A stretch of 33,784 bases of DNA from Monosiga brevicollis MX1 (lineage: Eukaryota; Opisthokonta; Choanoflagellata; Craspedida; Salpingoecidae), in assembly GCF_000002865.3 (NCBI RefSeq), contig NW_001865043.1, positions 23,064-56,847 of the forward strand, in the 5' to 3' direction. Each line of letters opens with the position of its first letter. Position 1 is the first letter of the stretch. The translations under genes and the position numbers were made by a program. The notes beneath the pieces were generated by a model. The model saw only the letters and a list, made by a program, of their open reading frames with translations, had not been told where the DNA came from and did not search any database. Positions 1 to 9,068 of this stretch are shown here, in pieces.

Positions 1-427
1 AGCAGAGTCAATAGGACATGAACCAGGTATGATGCGTCATGCGATTTGTTTTACGCCGAGGAGGCAGCCATGAGCATGAAGGGGCGGGCGCTTGAGACGA
101 CTGCGAAAAAAAAAAAACGGAAGAGAAGTGCACAGTGTGATGAAGTCAACACTTTTCAAAGTCATGTGGAGAAGGTGGAAGTATAATACTTAATATGATG
201 CACAACACAAACAATGGCTTACGAGTGGGATTTTTTTTTGCTCGAAAAGCGCGTTGGTTTTAACATAAACTCGACAGGAACAGACAACCTCACACACAAT
301 TAGACAACGGACTTTTACCACATGGTGACCGTTACATTGTCAGAACTTCCCCTTCACAACTTCCTCGTAAACATATACCATAGTCGGGTATTGGACAGAG
401 CTACCTTTCTGCATAGTATTAGCCTCA
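1..427. other. No gene recognised
   Basis: Short A-tracts and no open frame with recognisable protein features. It precedes the satellite block. Nothing here supports a gene. Confidence 0.4.
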
Positions 428-1130
428 CCATTAGTACCCCCCTCGAAGGGCTCAAGGCGCGCTTTGGCTGCGTGGCCTACACAAAATGGCAGCCGGGCCC
501 TTGGTCACATTTTTCGGCGCACGTCAAAACAAAGCTCACCTCGCATTCTTCGCCCCCTTCGCTGCTCACTGTGGAGTCCTCGTCCACTGGCGGCCGCCCT
601 GTGACCTGCCAGCCCCATCATTAGCACCCCACTCAACGGCCAAAAAAAAACCAAGGCGCGCCTTGGCTCCTCGACCAACACCAAATGGCAGCCGGGCCCC
701 TGGTCACAATTTTCGGCGCACGTCAAAACAAAGCACACGTCAACTGCTTCATGCGCTTTCGGTGCTCACCTTGTAGTCCGCGTCCACCTGGAACCATCCT
801 GTGACACGCGAGCCCCACCATTAGTACCCCCCTCGAAACGGCTCAAACAAAGCAAATAGCGCCTCAACACCAAATGGCAGCCGGGCCCCTGGTCACAACT
901 TTCAGCGCACGTCACAACAAAGCTCACCTGGCATTCTTCACACGCGTCCAGTGCTCACTGTGTAGTTCTCATCTACCGTCGACAGCCCTGTGACATGCCA
1001 GCCCCACCATGAGTACCCCCTCGAAACGGCCAAAACAAACAAAAGGTGTACTCCTCAGCCGACACGAAATGGCAGCCGGGCCTCTGGTCACAATTTTCGG
1101 CGCACGTCAAAACAAAGTTCACCTCACATT
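428..1130. repeat. Tandem satellite, ~188-201 bp unit, about 3.7 copies
   Basis: Successive copies start near 428, 616, 817 and 1005, each beginning with a variant of CACCATTAGTACCCCC. About 60 bp into each lies a well conserved block starting AATGGCAGCCGGGCCC, seen near 485, 685, 872 and 1067 and followed by GGTCACA and TTTTCGGCGCACGTCA-like sequence. Periods are 188, 201 and 188 bp. Copies differ by point changes and small indels. Open frames of 77-100 codons run through it in several frames and look like artefacts of the repeat. Confidence 0.8.
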
Positions 1131-1224
1131 TGACGCTAACACACGCTATTTCGGTGGATGGACCGTTTTGCTCCAGATGTTAAGCAAAGCCCGCTCTGCT
1201 CGTTTGACTTCCTTTTCCGTTTGC

Positions 1225-1484
1225 ATAGCTTTTAGGATATGATCTGTTTGTGGTCAATTCACAAAGCAAACAGAGGAAATTGAAACGGGAATGGTACAAA
1301 GTAAAATGCCACTTCCGGTCTACAGAACCGTACTTATATCTCGGTGGCAGGAACAATCACAATGTTCTACAGGCTTCCTTGAGGAGCGCCGTCAAGAATC
1401 ATCAGACATCATCCTGGACTGGTATCTTCCAGAGTGTTCCAGCAGCTTCTGGACTTACGTCTATGCTTGTAGTCCAATAATAGC
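1225..1484 (+). mobile_element. 250-bp short mobile element, copy A, with 5-bp target-site duplication
   Basis: The element occupies 1230-1479, starting TTTTAGGATATGATCTG and ending GTAGTCCAATA. It is flanked directly by ATAGC at 1225-1229 and again at 1480-1484. It is about 97-98% identical, with the same 250-bp length and the same ends, to copy B (6915-7164, opposite strand), and similar to the shorter, diverged copy C. The ends show only a weak inverted match (TATTGGA versus TTTTAGGA). It carries no convincing coding capacity, although a 76-codon frame is open in copy A and in B. It is best called a non-autonomous, MITE-like element of unknown superfamily. Confidence 0.8.
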
Positions 1485-2020
1485 AATCGACAAGACAACC
1501 ACAAGCGTCACGCATTTTCAATTTGTACGTGCAGCTTGAGCGGCGGCCGTTAGAGCGGTCACGCGGTCACAAAGGGTTTGTAGATCTTGGATATTGAACA
1601 ATTGAGGATCCACACGCCAGCCGACGTTACAGAGAACAGCAGCAGCGCACCGCCAGCGTCTGACCTGCTCAGCATGAATCAAGCCTTGAACTGGCGCCAC
1701 GTTGAAATTCGATGAGAACAAGACGATATAGACAATCACATTGCCTACAGGTTCGCACCATTTGAATCCGAAGTTTGATAGGAGCAAGGAGTACGGGTTG
1801 CGCGCAATAGCTCTTCAATCAGCTATGAAGCGGAGCAGATTCGTCGGTGAGCAAGCCTGACTCTGCAATCAGTACCAAAAAATAAAAAGCCCACCTCCAG
1901 CTTGATGGGACTCCTGCTAAGGAGCAGATCCAAGGACCGTGCACCCGTCTACCACAGCAGGCCATCAAATATCAATTGCCGGTGCAACAGAACAGCTCAA
2001 AAATACGGCATCGTGCTGAC
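1485..2020 (-). other. 3' flank of ankyrin gene 1; possible terminal exon at about 1518-1660
   Basis: No clear gene. On the minus strand a frame ending at a stop at 1518-1520 is open upstream to an AG near 1661 and encodes a short hydrophilic tail (…QDLQTLCDRVTALTAAAQ…) that could be a last exon of ankyrin gene 1. It is equally possible that gene 1 ends by read-through after its last ankyrin exon, because a stop follows within about 30 bp of 2021. Confidence 0.2.
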
Positions 2021-4492
2021 ATGATCTCTCGTATCCGGGTCGGCACCGTGCCGCAGGAGTTGCTGGATACCCTTTCGGCTGGCAGGCAAGGCAGTGCAGG
2101 CTACATGGAGCGGCGTTTGGCCGTTCTATATTATCATCAACGTTTGGGAACATGAGAAATGAGTTCTTCGCGCACGGAAGATATAGCAGGAAACAAGATG
2201 AAATGCAGAGAGCACCGACGAAGAGTGGACAAAAACGGGAAAGAAAGAGGGATAGCGGGAAAGAAGATAGGAGCAAGAGGCCAAACGGACGCGCACAAGG
2301 GATAGAATGTAGAGGGGGGAGAGACGGCGCAAACAAGCCGAGCAGCGGGAGCAGAAGCAACGGCAGCCAGAGGAGAGGGAGGAGGGGATACTGTACTTGT
2401 ACTGACGTCTTTCTTGGCGTTGGGATCAACACCGTGCTCTAACAGCATCTCCATTATGTTGGCATGACCCTGAAAGCACGCCCAATTCAATGGTGTCCAG
2501 CCACGCTGTGGGATGATGCATCGGCATGACGTACGGGTACTGCATCATCAGCATCATCATGTACAGGATAGGGGGGTTAAAAAGGGAGTAGAAGGTGCTG
2601 AACTAACGCTGTCCATGGATTTAGGATCAACACCCTGCTTCATCAGCAGCTCCACCACCTCGGCACGACAGTGAATGCACGCCCAGTGTAGTGGTGTCCA
2701 GCCACGCTGTGGGATGTTGCATTGGCATGACGTACAGGTAGACGGTATCATTGGTACAGGTTGGGTCAGCAAAAGGAGAGGCGAAGTTCCGTACTGACCT
2801 TGTCTTTGGCTTGAGTATCCAGCACCCTGCTTCATCAGCAGCTCCACCACCTTGGCACGACAGTGAATGCACGCCCAGTGTAGTAGTGTACAGCCATCCT
2901 GTGGGATGTTGCATTGGCATGACGTACAAGTACCGACGGTATCATTGGTACAGGTTGGGTCAGCAAAAGGAGAGGCGAAGTTCTGAACTGACCTTGTCCT
3001 TGGCTTGAGTATCAGCACCCTGCTTCATCAGCAGCTCCACCACCTCAGTATGGCCCTGAATGCACGCCCAGTGTAGTGGTGTCCAGCCACGCTGTGGGAT
3101 GTTGCATTGGCATGACGTACAAGTACCGACGGTATCATTGGTACAGGTTGGGTCAGCAAAAGGAGAGGCGAAGTTCTGTACTGACCTTGTCTTTGGCTTG
3201 AGTATCAGCACCCTGCTTCATCAGCAGCTCCACCACCTTGGCACGACAGTGAATGCACGCCCAGTGTAGTAGTGTACAGCCATCCTGTGGGATGTTGCAT
3301 TGGCATGACGTACAAGTACCGACGGTATCATTGGTACAGGTTGGGTCAGCAAAAGGAGAGGCGAAGTTCTGTACTGACCTTGTCTTTGGCTTGAGTATCA
3401 GCACCCTGCTTCATCAGCAGCTCCACCACCTCGGCACGACAGTGAATGCACGCCCAGTGCAGTGGTGTCCAGCCACGCTGTGGGATGATGCGTCGGCAAG
3501 ACGTACAGGTATTGCATCATCAGCATCGCCATGTACAGGATAGGGGGGTCAAAGAGGGAGTAGAAGGTGCTGAACTGACCTTGTCCTTGGCTTTAGTATC
3601 AGCACCGTGCTTCATCAGCAGCTCCACCACCTCAGTATGGCCCTGAATGCACGCCCGGTGCAGTGGTGTATAGCCATACTGTGGGATGTTGCATTGGCAT
3701 GACGTACAAGTACCGACGGTATCATTGGTACAGGATGGGTCAGCAAAGCGAGAGTGGAAGTTCCGTACTGACCTTGTCTTTGGCTTCAGTATCCACACCG
3801 TGCTTCAACAGCATCTCCGCCACCTCGATATGACCCTCAATACACGCCCAGTGCAGTGGTGTATCGCCATCCTGTCGGATGATGCATCGTCATGTCGTAC
3901 AGGTAAGCATCATCATCAGCATCATCATGTGGTACATGCACCATCATAGGGGGGTGATATTCTGCACTGACGTTGGCCTTGACGTTTGTATCAGAACCGT
4001 ACTTCATCAGCATCTCCACCACCTCGACATGACCTTTGTTGCAGGCGTAGTGCAGTGGTGTATGGCCATCCTGTGATATGATGCATCGGCAAGACGTATA
4101 GGTTTCAGCATCATGTACAGCATAGGGAGGTAAAAGAGAGAGTGGGAGGTACTGTACTGACTGACCCTGTCCTTGGTTTCAGTATCAACACTGTGTTTCA
4201 ACAGCATCTCCACCACCTCGACATGACCTCTGTTGCAGGCATAGTGTAGTGGTGTATGGCCATGCTGCGGGGATGACGTCCAGGTAAGCATCATCATCGT
4301 GTACACAGCATTCAGTGACACATTCAAAGTGTAGCTACACAACATCATACCAAGCAGCATACGTACCACATCAACTTTGCATTTGGCAGCATCTGGAATA
4401 CGTTGATGGTTCCAACTGTTCAACAGCTGCAGCGCCTCTTGTGGATCTGATGAATTGCACGCCTTGTACAGCTGCTCTCCAACATCACTCAT
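2021..4492 (-). CDS. Ankyrin-repeat protein 1 (one repeat per exon)
   Basis: Minus strand, ATG at 4490-4492. Exon 1 (4367-4492) encodes a 42-residue N-terminal module ([12 protein letters not shown]…DPQEAL) that looks like a capping ankyrin helix pair. Then come ankyrin exons at 4166-4264, 3972-4070, 3773-3871, 3580-3678, 3379-3477, 3186-3284, 2993-3091, 2799-2898, 2608-2706, 2407-2505 and 2021-2125. All but two are exactly 99 bp, phase 0-0, and encode one 33-residue repeat (G-x-T-P-L-H-W-A-C … [11 protein letters not shown]). Introns are 92-102 bp except the last, which is 281 bp. The exon at 2799-2898 is 100 bp: one extra C in the GTATCCAGC stretch shifts the frame. The gene is therefore either recently inactivated or carries a sequencing or assembly error. 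The role is presumably protein-protein binding. The 3' end is not resolved. Confidence 0.75.
2608..3678. repeat. Tandem ~193-bp exon+intron amplification
   Basis: Exon starts fall at 2608, 2799, 2993, 3186, 3379 and 3580, giving spacings of 191-201 bp. Not only the exons but also the 94-bp introns are nearly identical (compare 3092-3185 with 3285-3378), which points to recent unequal exchange of whole exon-intron units. Confidence 0.85.
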
Positions 4493-4497
4493 GATGA

Positions 4498-4498
<1 letters not shown>

Positions 4499-4550
<52 letters not shown>
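4499..4550. repeat. (CT)n microsatellite at the start of ankyrin gene 1
   Basis: About 52 bp of almost pure CT (AG in the gene sense), with one TTT interruption. It ends about 6 bp upstream of the ATG of ankyrin gene 1, so it would lie in the 5' leader or core promoter. Confidence 0.9.
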
Positions 4551-4554
<4 letters not shown>

Positions 4555-4574
4555 ACATTCGCTTTTTGCTTCTA

Positions 4575-4985
4575 CATGTACTTTATCCATCACCAATCTC
4601 ATGAGCCTCCAACTCGTCTGACTATCCCAATGTCGTTAAAACCGGCGACCGGTCAGCGCGCCTTGCTCCACCCTACCTTTATGCGCCAAACAACTCACCT
4701 CTGACCAACTGCTCTTGGTAACAGTTGCGAAGACAGGTGTAGTTGGTTGCCGAAGCGCACGCTGTTGACAGTGAGGCGAGGTCAGTAACCTTACTAAAAA
4801 GGGCGGGGAGGCAGCGAAGCTTTTAACCAAAAACGCTCTAGCGTCGCAACAAAGTCTCCAACCAAGAGAGTCCCGTACCAAACAAAAGCGATCAAGCACC
4901 ACACACAAAGCAAGACACGTCAGACAGCCCTCTGATGCCGATATCCGTACGAATGCCGAAGAGGTGATAAAGAAGGGGCAAAGCA
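4575..4985 (-). promoter_or_regulatory. 5' flank of ankyrin gene 1, homologous to the flank of gene 2
   Basis: This stretch aligns with 8515-8905 upstream of ankyrin gene 2. Shared blocks, written on the plus strand, include CTCATGAGCC, a GGCAGTTGCGA-like block, GGGCGGGG (a GC box), GAGAGTCCCGTACCAA near 4866 and 8798, and GCGATCA. Co-duplication of coding and upstream DNA is clear. Promoter activity is inferred from position only. Confidence 0.55.
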
Positions 4986-5013
4986 GAAGAGGAGGCTGAA
5001 AAATGCAACTCAT

Positions 5014-5903
5014 GCTATAAAATGTTCAACCTGTATTTTTGTTTCTTGTTGTTGAGATGTCTAAAAATAGTCAAAACTGACGAAAAAACTTCAAAACACA
5101 TTTATGTGTAATACCTCTACGGCAGCCGGTTAGCAGTCCCTTATAATCCGTCCGTCATGGCAGCCAGAAGATGTTCCAAGCTCGTTGGCTACCCGGTTTC
5201 ACATCTCCAGCCATGTCAAACTCATCTCCCGGCCCGCATGTGCATTTTTGACGGCGAGCGGGCCGACAAAATATTTCTTTGCAGCGCATATCCAAAGGGA
5301 AAATGTAGTGAATATTCATGAGCTCTTCATGTTGCTACAATCGATCGCAACTGTAAGAAAGTCTTTGACCTTTTTGGCAGTTGGCAAGCCCGAGCGGCGA
5401 GGCACAGATCATTGTCAATCAATACTGTGAGGTGCGGCCCTATGAGCGCAAAACAACTGGTCGCAGCGCGGGGGAGTCTCACATGCCTTGTCCGCTCCCC
5501 TCATTGGCCTCGTGCTCGCTCTTGTACGACCTTATCCTCTTCGCTGAACGCGTCCTCGAATATCGGTGTTCAGCGGCACGGCACGAGCAGCCAAGACAGT
5601 CTGGACCGCCATTTCCGCCATGAGGACGTCGAGCCGCAAGCCAGCGCGAGCACAAAAAGACAAAAAGAAGCACAGGACGCACGATCACCGTGAGCATGTC
5701 TCGCGTTCGCTCCGCAGCCTTTCCTGGAATGTGCAACTGGCTGGCAAGCGCGACAGACCGATTACGTGGCTTCTTTGCCGCTCAAAACAGCAGCCGCCCT
5801 AACTCCGAGATCTAAAGGCTTTCGATCCGGGCTGTCTTGGCCAACGCTGCAATGATCGTTCGAGCTGCGCCTTGACGCCAGTGGCTTGGAAAGCGTAGCA
5901 CAG
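5014..5903. other. No gene recognised
   Basis: Several open frames of 60-95 codons overlap on both strands, but none shows family motifs, and no exon series with matching splice phases was found. Confidence 0.35.
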
Positions 5904-6191
5904 TTAGAGGGCTGATCCTTGCCCGCGAGCTTTTCTACGGCGCTCTTCAGCCCAAGCTTGTGTCTTACGCGCAGCTGACGAAACAGTCTGATGCCCGACT
6001 TGCGGCACCACGACTGGCGCGGACACCGCTACCTCCACCACGTCAACACACAGCTCGTCGATGATGTTGTCAATGCCATCGTCAGCACCAAGTTGCGTGC
6101 CCACAGTCTCCTGCACCTGTGTGCTGTGGCTTAAATATGACTGTTGTTTGAATCGAAGATGAGCCGTCGTTTTCTCAAGGCCAAGATCCAT
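5904..6191 (-). CDS. Hypothetical 95-residue protein
   Basis: Single open frame from ATG (6189-6191) to a stop at 5904. It is acidic in the middle (DDGIDNIIDELCVDVVEV) with a basic C-terminal tail (ARKTQAWAEERRRKARG). No family is recognised, there is no paralogue in the window and no splice support. It could be a chance frame. Confidence 0.25.
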   Translation of the reverse strand: MDLGLEKTTAHLRFKQQSYLSHSTQVQETVGTQLGADDGIDNIIDELCVDVVEVAVSAPVVVPQVGHQTVSSAARKTQAWAEERRRKARGQGSAL

Positions 6192-6298
6192 TGTTTGACT
6201 CGATTAAGGCGAACAAATTCAGAATAAATTCAAAACAAAGTCAGATCAAACAGACTGTGGCCGTCAACAGAATGATCAACAAGCACTGCATCGTTCGG

Positions 6299-6487
6299 TA
6301 TTGGACTCCAAGCATAGACGTATGTCCAGGAGCTGCTGGAACATACTGGGAGATACCAGTCCTGCTATCGTGCTCAACCACTGCAGGATGATGTTTGATT
6401 TTCCTTGACGGCGCTCGTCAAGGAAGCCTGTGGAACATTGTGATTGTTCCTGCCACCAAGATTCAAGTACGGTCCGGTGGCATGACA
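6299..6487 (-). mobile_element. 250-bp element, copy C (diverged, truncated)
   Basis: Starts with the same end as copy B (TATTGGACT at 6299) and runs in the same orientation. It matches through the GGAACATTGTGATTGTTCCTG block to about 6487, then loses similarity, so roughly the last 60 bp are missing. It carries about 22 bp (CTGCTATCGTGCTCAACCAC…) after GATACCAGTC that copies A and B lack. It is clearly more diverged than A is from B, hence older. No duplication can be scored because one end is gone. Confidence 0.7.
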
Positions 6488-6647
6488 AATTCGCGGTTGA
6501 CAAAATGATCCCTCAACGAGCAGCCCCCGGAATGATCACTGGCAAATTCCTCTCGAGGGCGGTCGATGCTTGTAGTCAAATTAACACACTCCGCTTGTAG
6601 CCGAAACCCAGAACTTTATCAAAGAGCTAGCAATACCTTGCAGCAGT

Positions 6648-6815
6648 TCAACAAGAGCTGCAACCTCCGCTCGTGGTGAGTTGGCATGTGCCCAATGATC
6701 GAACAGAGGCAGGTATCATTGATGTGTCGAGTTGAGAGTTTGAACAAAAGTTCAGGTAACCGCCCACGCTGGTGATACTACCAAGGCCGTTCACGTTGGT
6801 CAGGGCGTCGTTGTC
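6648..6815 (-). pseudogene. Receptor L-domain repeat remnant
   Basis: A 168-bp minus-strand exon-like block, preceded by TGTTGCAG at 6816-6823 and ending in TGA at 6648-6650. It encodes 55 residues beginning DNDALTNVNGLGSITSVGGY, the typical leucine-rich pattern of receptor L-domain repeats abundant in choanoflagellate surface proteins, followed by a Cys-containing tail. No upstream exons of such a gene are visible. The next upstream coding block is ankyrin gene 2. It is probably a transposed or left-over 3' exon. A chimeric last exon of ankyrin gene 2 is possible but not shown. Confidence 0.5.
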
Positions 6816-6845
6816 CTGCAACAGCCGGAGAACCAACACATCACA

Positions 6846-8456
6846 TCAGATGCTCACAAACACACCCCATGGCACCGATCCGCTGGCCTTCTCATCCACA
6901 CAAGCCACACCGTGTATTGGACTACAAGCATAGACGTATGTCCAGAAGCTGCTGGAACACTCTGGAAGATACCAGTCCAGGATGATGTCTGATGATCCTT
7001 GACAGCGCTCGTCAAGGAAGCCTGTAGAACATTGTGATTGTTCCTGCCACCGAGATATAAGTACGGTTCTGTAGACCGGAAGTGGCATTTTACTTTGTAC
7101 CTTTCCCGTTTCAATTTCCTCTGTTTGCCTTGTGAATTGACCACAAACAGATCATATCCTAAAACCGTGACGCAAGAGTTGGTCGACAACCGTTCGGCTG
7201 GTAGAGAAGGCAGTGCAGGCTGCATGGAGCGGCGTTTGACCGTCCTATATAGTAACCAATGTTTGGAAACATGGGGCGTGTTTGCATTTTTTTTTTTAAA
7301 GAGGGGGCGTGGGTGGGTGATAGTGAGCGTCAAAAAGCTGAAGAAACAACACGGAAAGCCGCTCGAACGTGCGAGGGAGGCAGGGGCGCTATGGCAAGGG
7401 AAGGTAGTGCGCCGATTGAGGTCACAACATCAGAAAAGGAAAGCGGGTGGAAGATACAGCGGAACAAGCAGAAAAGGAACAAGCGCAAGAACGGAGTGCA
7501 CACAGTGGGCAGGGTGTAGAGGAGAGAAGAATGGAGCAAAGGCGACGTGCACGGGAACAGCAGCAGCAGCCAGAGGGGGGGTGGAGTGGATGAGAAAGGT
7601 ACTGACGTTGTTCTTGGCTTTAGCTTCAGCATCGTTCTTCAACAGCATCTTCACCACCTTGACCCTTAAGTCACAACATCAAGCAAAGGGGGAGCGGGCG
7701 GAAAATACAGCAGTACAAAGCAGGGGGGCATGGTGCACCGACAACGTGCGAGCGCAAACCGGATGAAGAAGAGGGATAGCGGGAAAGAAGAAAAGGAGCA
7801 AGAGACAGAACAGACGGGCACGGGTGCGCAGGGGGTGTAGAGGAGAGAGAGAGATGGGGCAAAGGCAACGAGCAGCGAGGAGCAGGAGCAGCAGCCAGAA
7901 GGGGCGAAGAGGGAGGCACTGTACTGACGTTGTCTGTGGCTGCAGTATCAACACCGTGCTTCAACAGCAGCTCCACCACCTTGACATCACCCCTAATGCA
8001 GGCCTCGTGCAGCGGTGTTTGGTCATCCTGTGGGATGATGCATCAGCATGACGTTCAGGTCCAGCGTCTTCATCAGCATCAACATGTGGTACAGATGCAC
8101 GATCAGGGAGGTACTGTACTAACGTCGTTCTTGGCCTTAGTATCAGCACCGTGCTTCAACAGCATCTCCACCACCTTGACATGACCGTTACCGCAGGCCC
8201 TGTGTAGTGGTGTCCAGCCATCCTGTGGGATGATGCATTTATGCAGTCAACGTCCCAAGTTATACCATAACGTCTCATTCAGATTAAAAGTGTAACCAAG
8301 TTTACACAACAGCATGTCAAACAGCATACGTACATAACATTTGTGTTGGGCAGCATCTCGAATTCGTTGGTGGTCCCAACTGGTCAACAGCTGCAGCGCC
8401 TCTTGTGGATCTGATGAACGACACGCAAAGTACAGCTGAAATCGATCATCACTCAT
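6846..8456 (-). pseudogene. Ankyrin-repeat paralogue 2, disrupted
   Basis: ATG at 8454-8456. Exon 1 (8334-8456, 41 residues, MSDDRFQLYFAC…DPQEALQLL) matches exon 1 of gene 1, including the GTACGTATGCTG donor. Ankyrin exons at 8124-8222 and 7929-8027 are intact 99-bp phase 0-0 units. The next (donor end 7607) keeps only its 3' half: homology stops near 7665 and is replaced by intron-type sequence (TCACAACATCA…) also found near 7420. The last ankyrin exon (from 7244 downward, DGQTPLHAACTAF…) is split by mobile-element copy B (6915-7164). Excising the element and one CCGTG copy rejoins the frame as …LLRHGVACVDEKAS. The gene is therefore probably non-functional. Large purine-rich introns resemble the last intron of gene 1. 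Confidence 0.75.
6910..7169 (-). mobile_element. 250-bp element, copy B, inserted in an ankyrin exon, with 5-bp target-site duplication
   Basis: The element is 6915-7164 in minus orientation relative to copy A, flanked by CCGTG at 6910-6914 and 7165-7169. It differs from copy A at about six positions with no length difference. Its right boundary cuts ankyrin homology exactly (…CTCTTGCGTCACGG on the minus strand), and the lost continuation reappears directly beyond the left boundary. This locates the insertion to the base. Confidence 0.85.
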
Positions 8457-8514
8457 GGTAACTGTATGTCTCCAGCACGATCCGCTTCAAACCCGCTTTC
8501 TTGCCTCTAGCCAC

Positions 8515-8905
8515 CACCAAGCTCATGAGCCCCCTCCATCGGACTGGGATTCGACATGCGCGCGCCGTTTCCAAAACGGCAGCCGGTCAGCGGGCTCTGA
8601 GCTCTTCTCTGCCTGGTGCGTCAAGAGACTCACCTCAAGCCAATACTTTTGGGTGGCAGTTGCGAGGGCAGGTGTACTTGCTTGCCCAAGCACACGCTTT
8701 TGACTGTGAAGTGAGAAGCCTCACCACGGGAAAGAAAAGGGGGGCGGGGGCAGCTCTCAACCCACGTTCTGGCGTCGCCACAAGGCTTCGACCAGGAGAG
8801 TCCCGTACCAAGCACAAGCGATCAGTCACCATACAGAGCAAGAGATCAAGCGGCCGCCGATGCCGACGTCGAGACCGATGCCCAAGAGGGGAAAGACGAA
8901 AAAAG
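8515..8905 (-). promoter_or_regulatory. 5' flank of ankyrin paralogue 2
   Basis: Homologous to the upstream DNA of gene 1 (4575-4985). It contains GGGGGGCGGGGGC near 8739 and GAGAGTCCCGTACCAA near 8798. It shares no obvious similarity with the upstream region of ankyrin gene 3. A regulatory role is inferred from position and conservation. Confidence 0.45.
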
Positions 8906-9068
8906 CTTAAAAGCAAAAAAAGGAAACACTTGCAAGCGAATGGCAGACAAAGGAAAAAATGCAAAAATCACATGTCAAACCTTTTTGTTTTTGTTTTCTG
9001 TGCGAGGACAAGATGAGACGGATGTTTCCCGTTTTAACGATGAATTCACGACAACCCATGGCGACTCT

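Noticed and set aside
1250-1480. 76-codon frame inside the 250-bp element as a transposase remnant
   Set aside because: It is present in two copies only because the copies are near identical. No transposase motif, and the element is too short.
2608-4264. Regular ~193-bp spacing considered as a CRISPR or minisatellite array
   Set aside because: The repeated units are 99-bp ankyrin exons with GT-AG flanks, and the spacer is a conserved intron. This is eukaryotic gene structure.
7038-7766. 242-codon plus-strand open frame
   Set aside because: It runs antisense across the element, an ankyrin exon and purine-rich introns of paralogue 2. Composition (Arg/Lys/Gly) is that of the intron complement.
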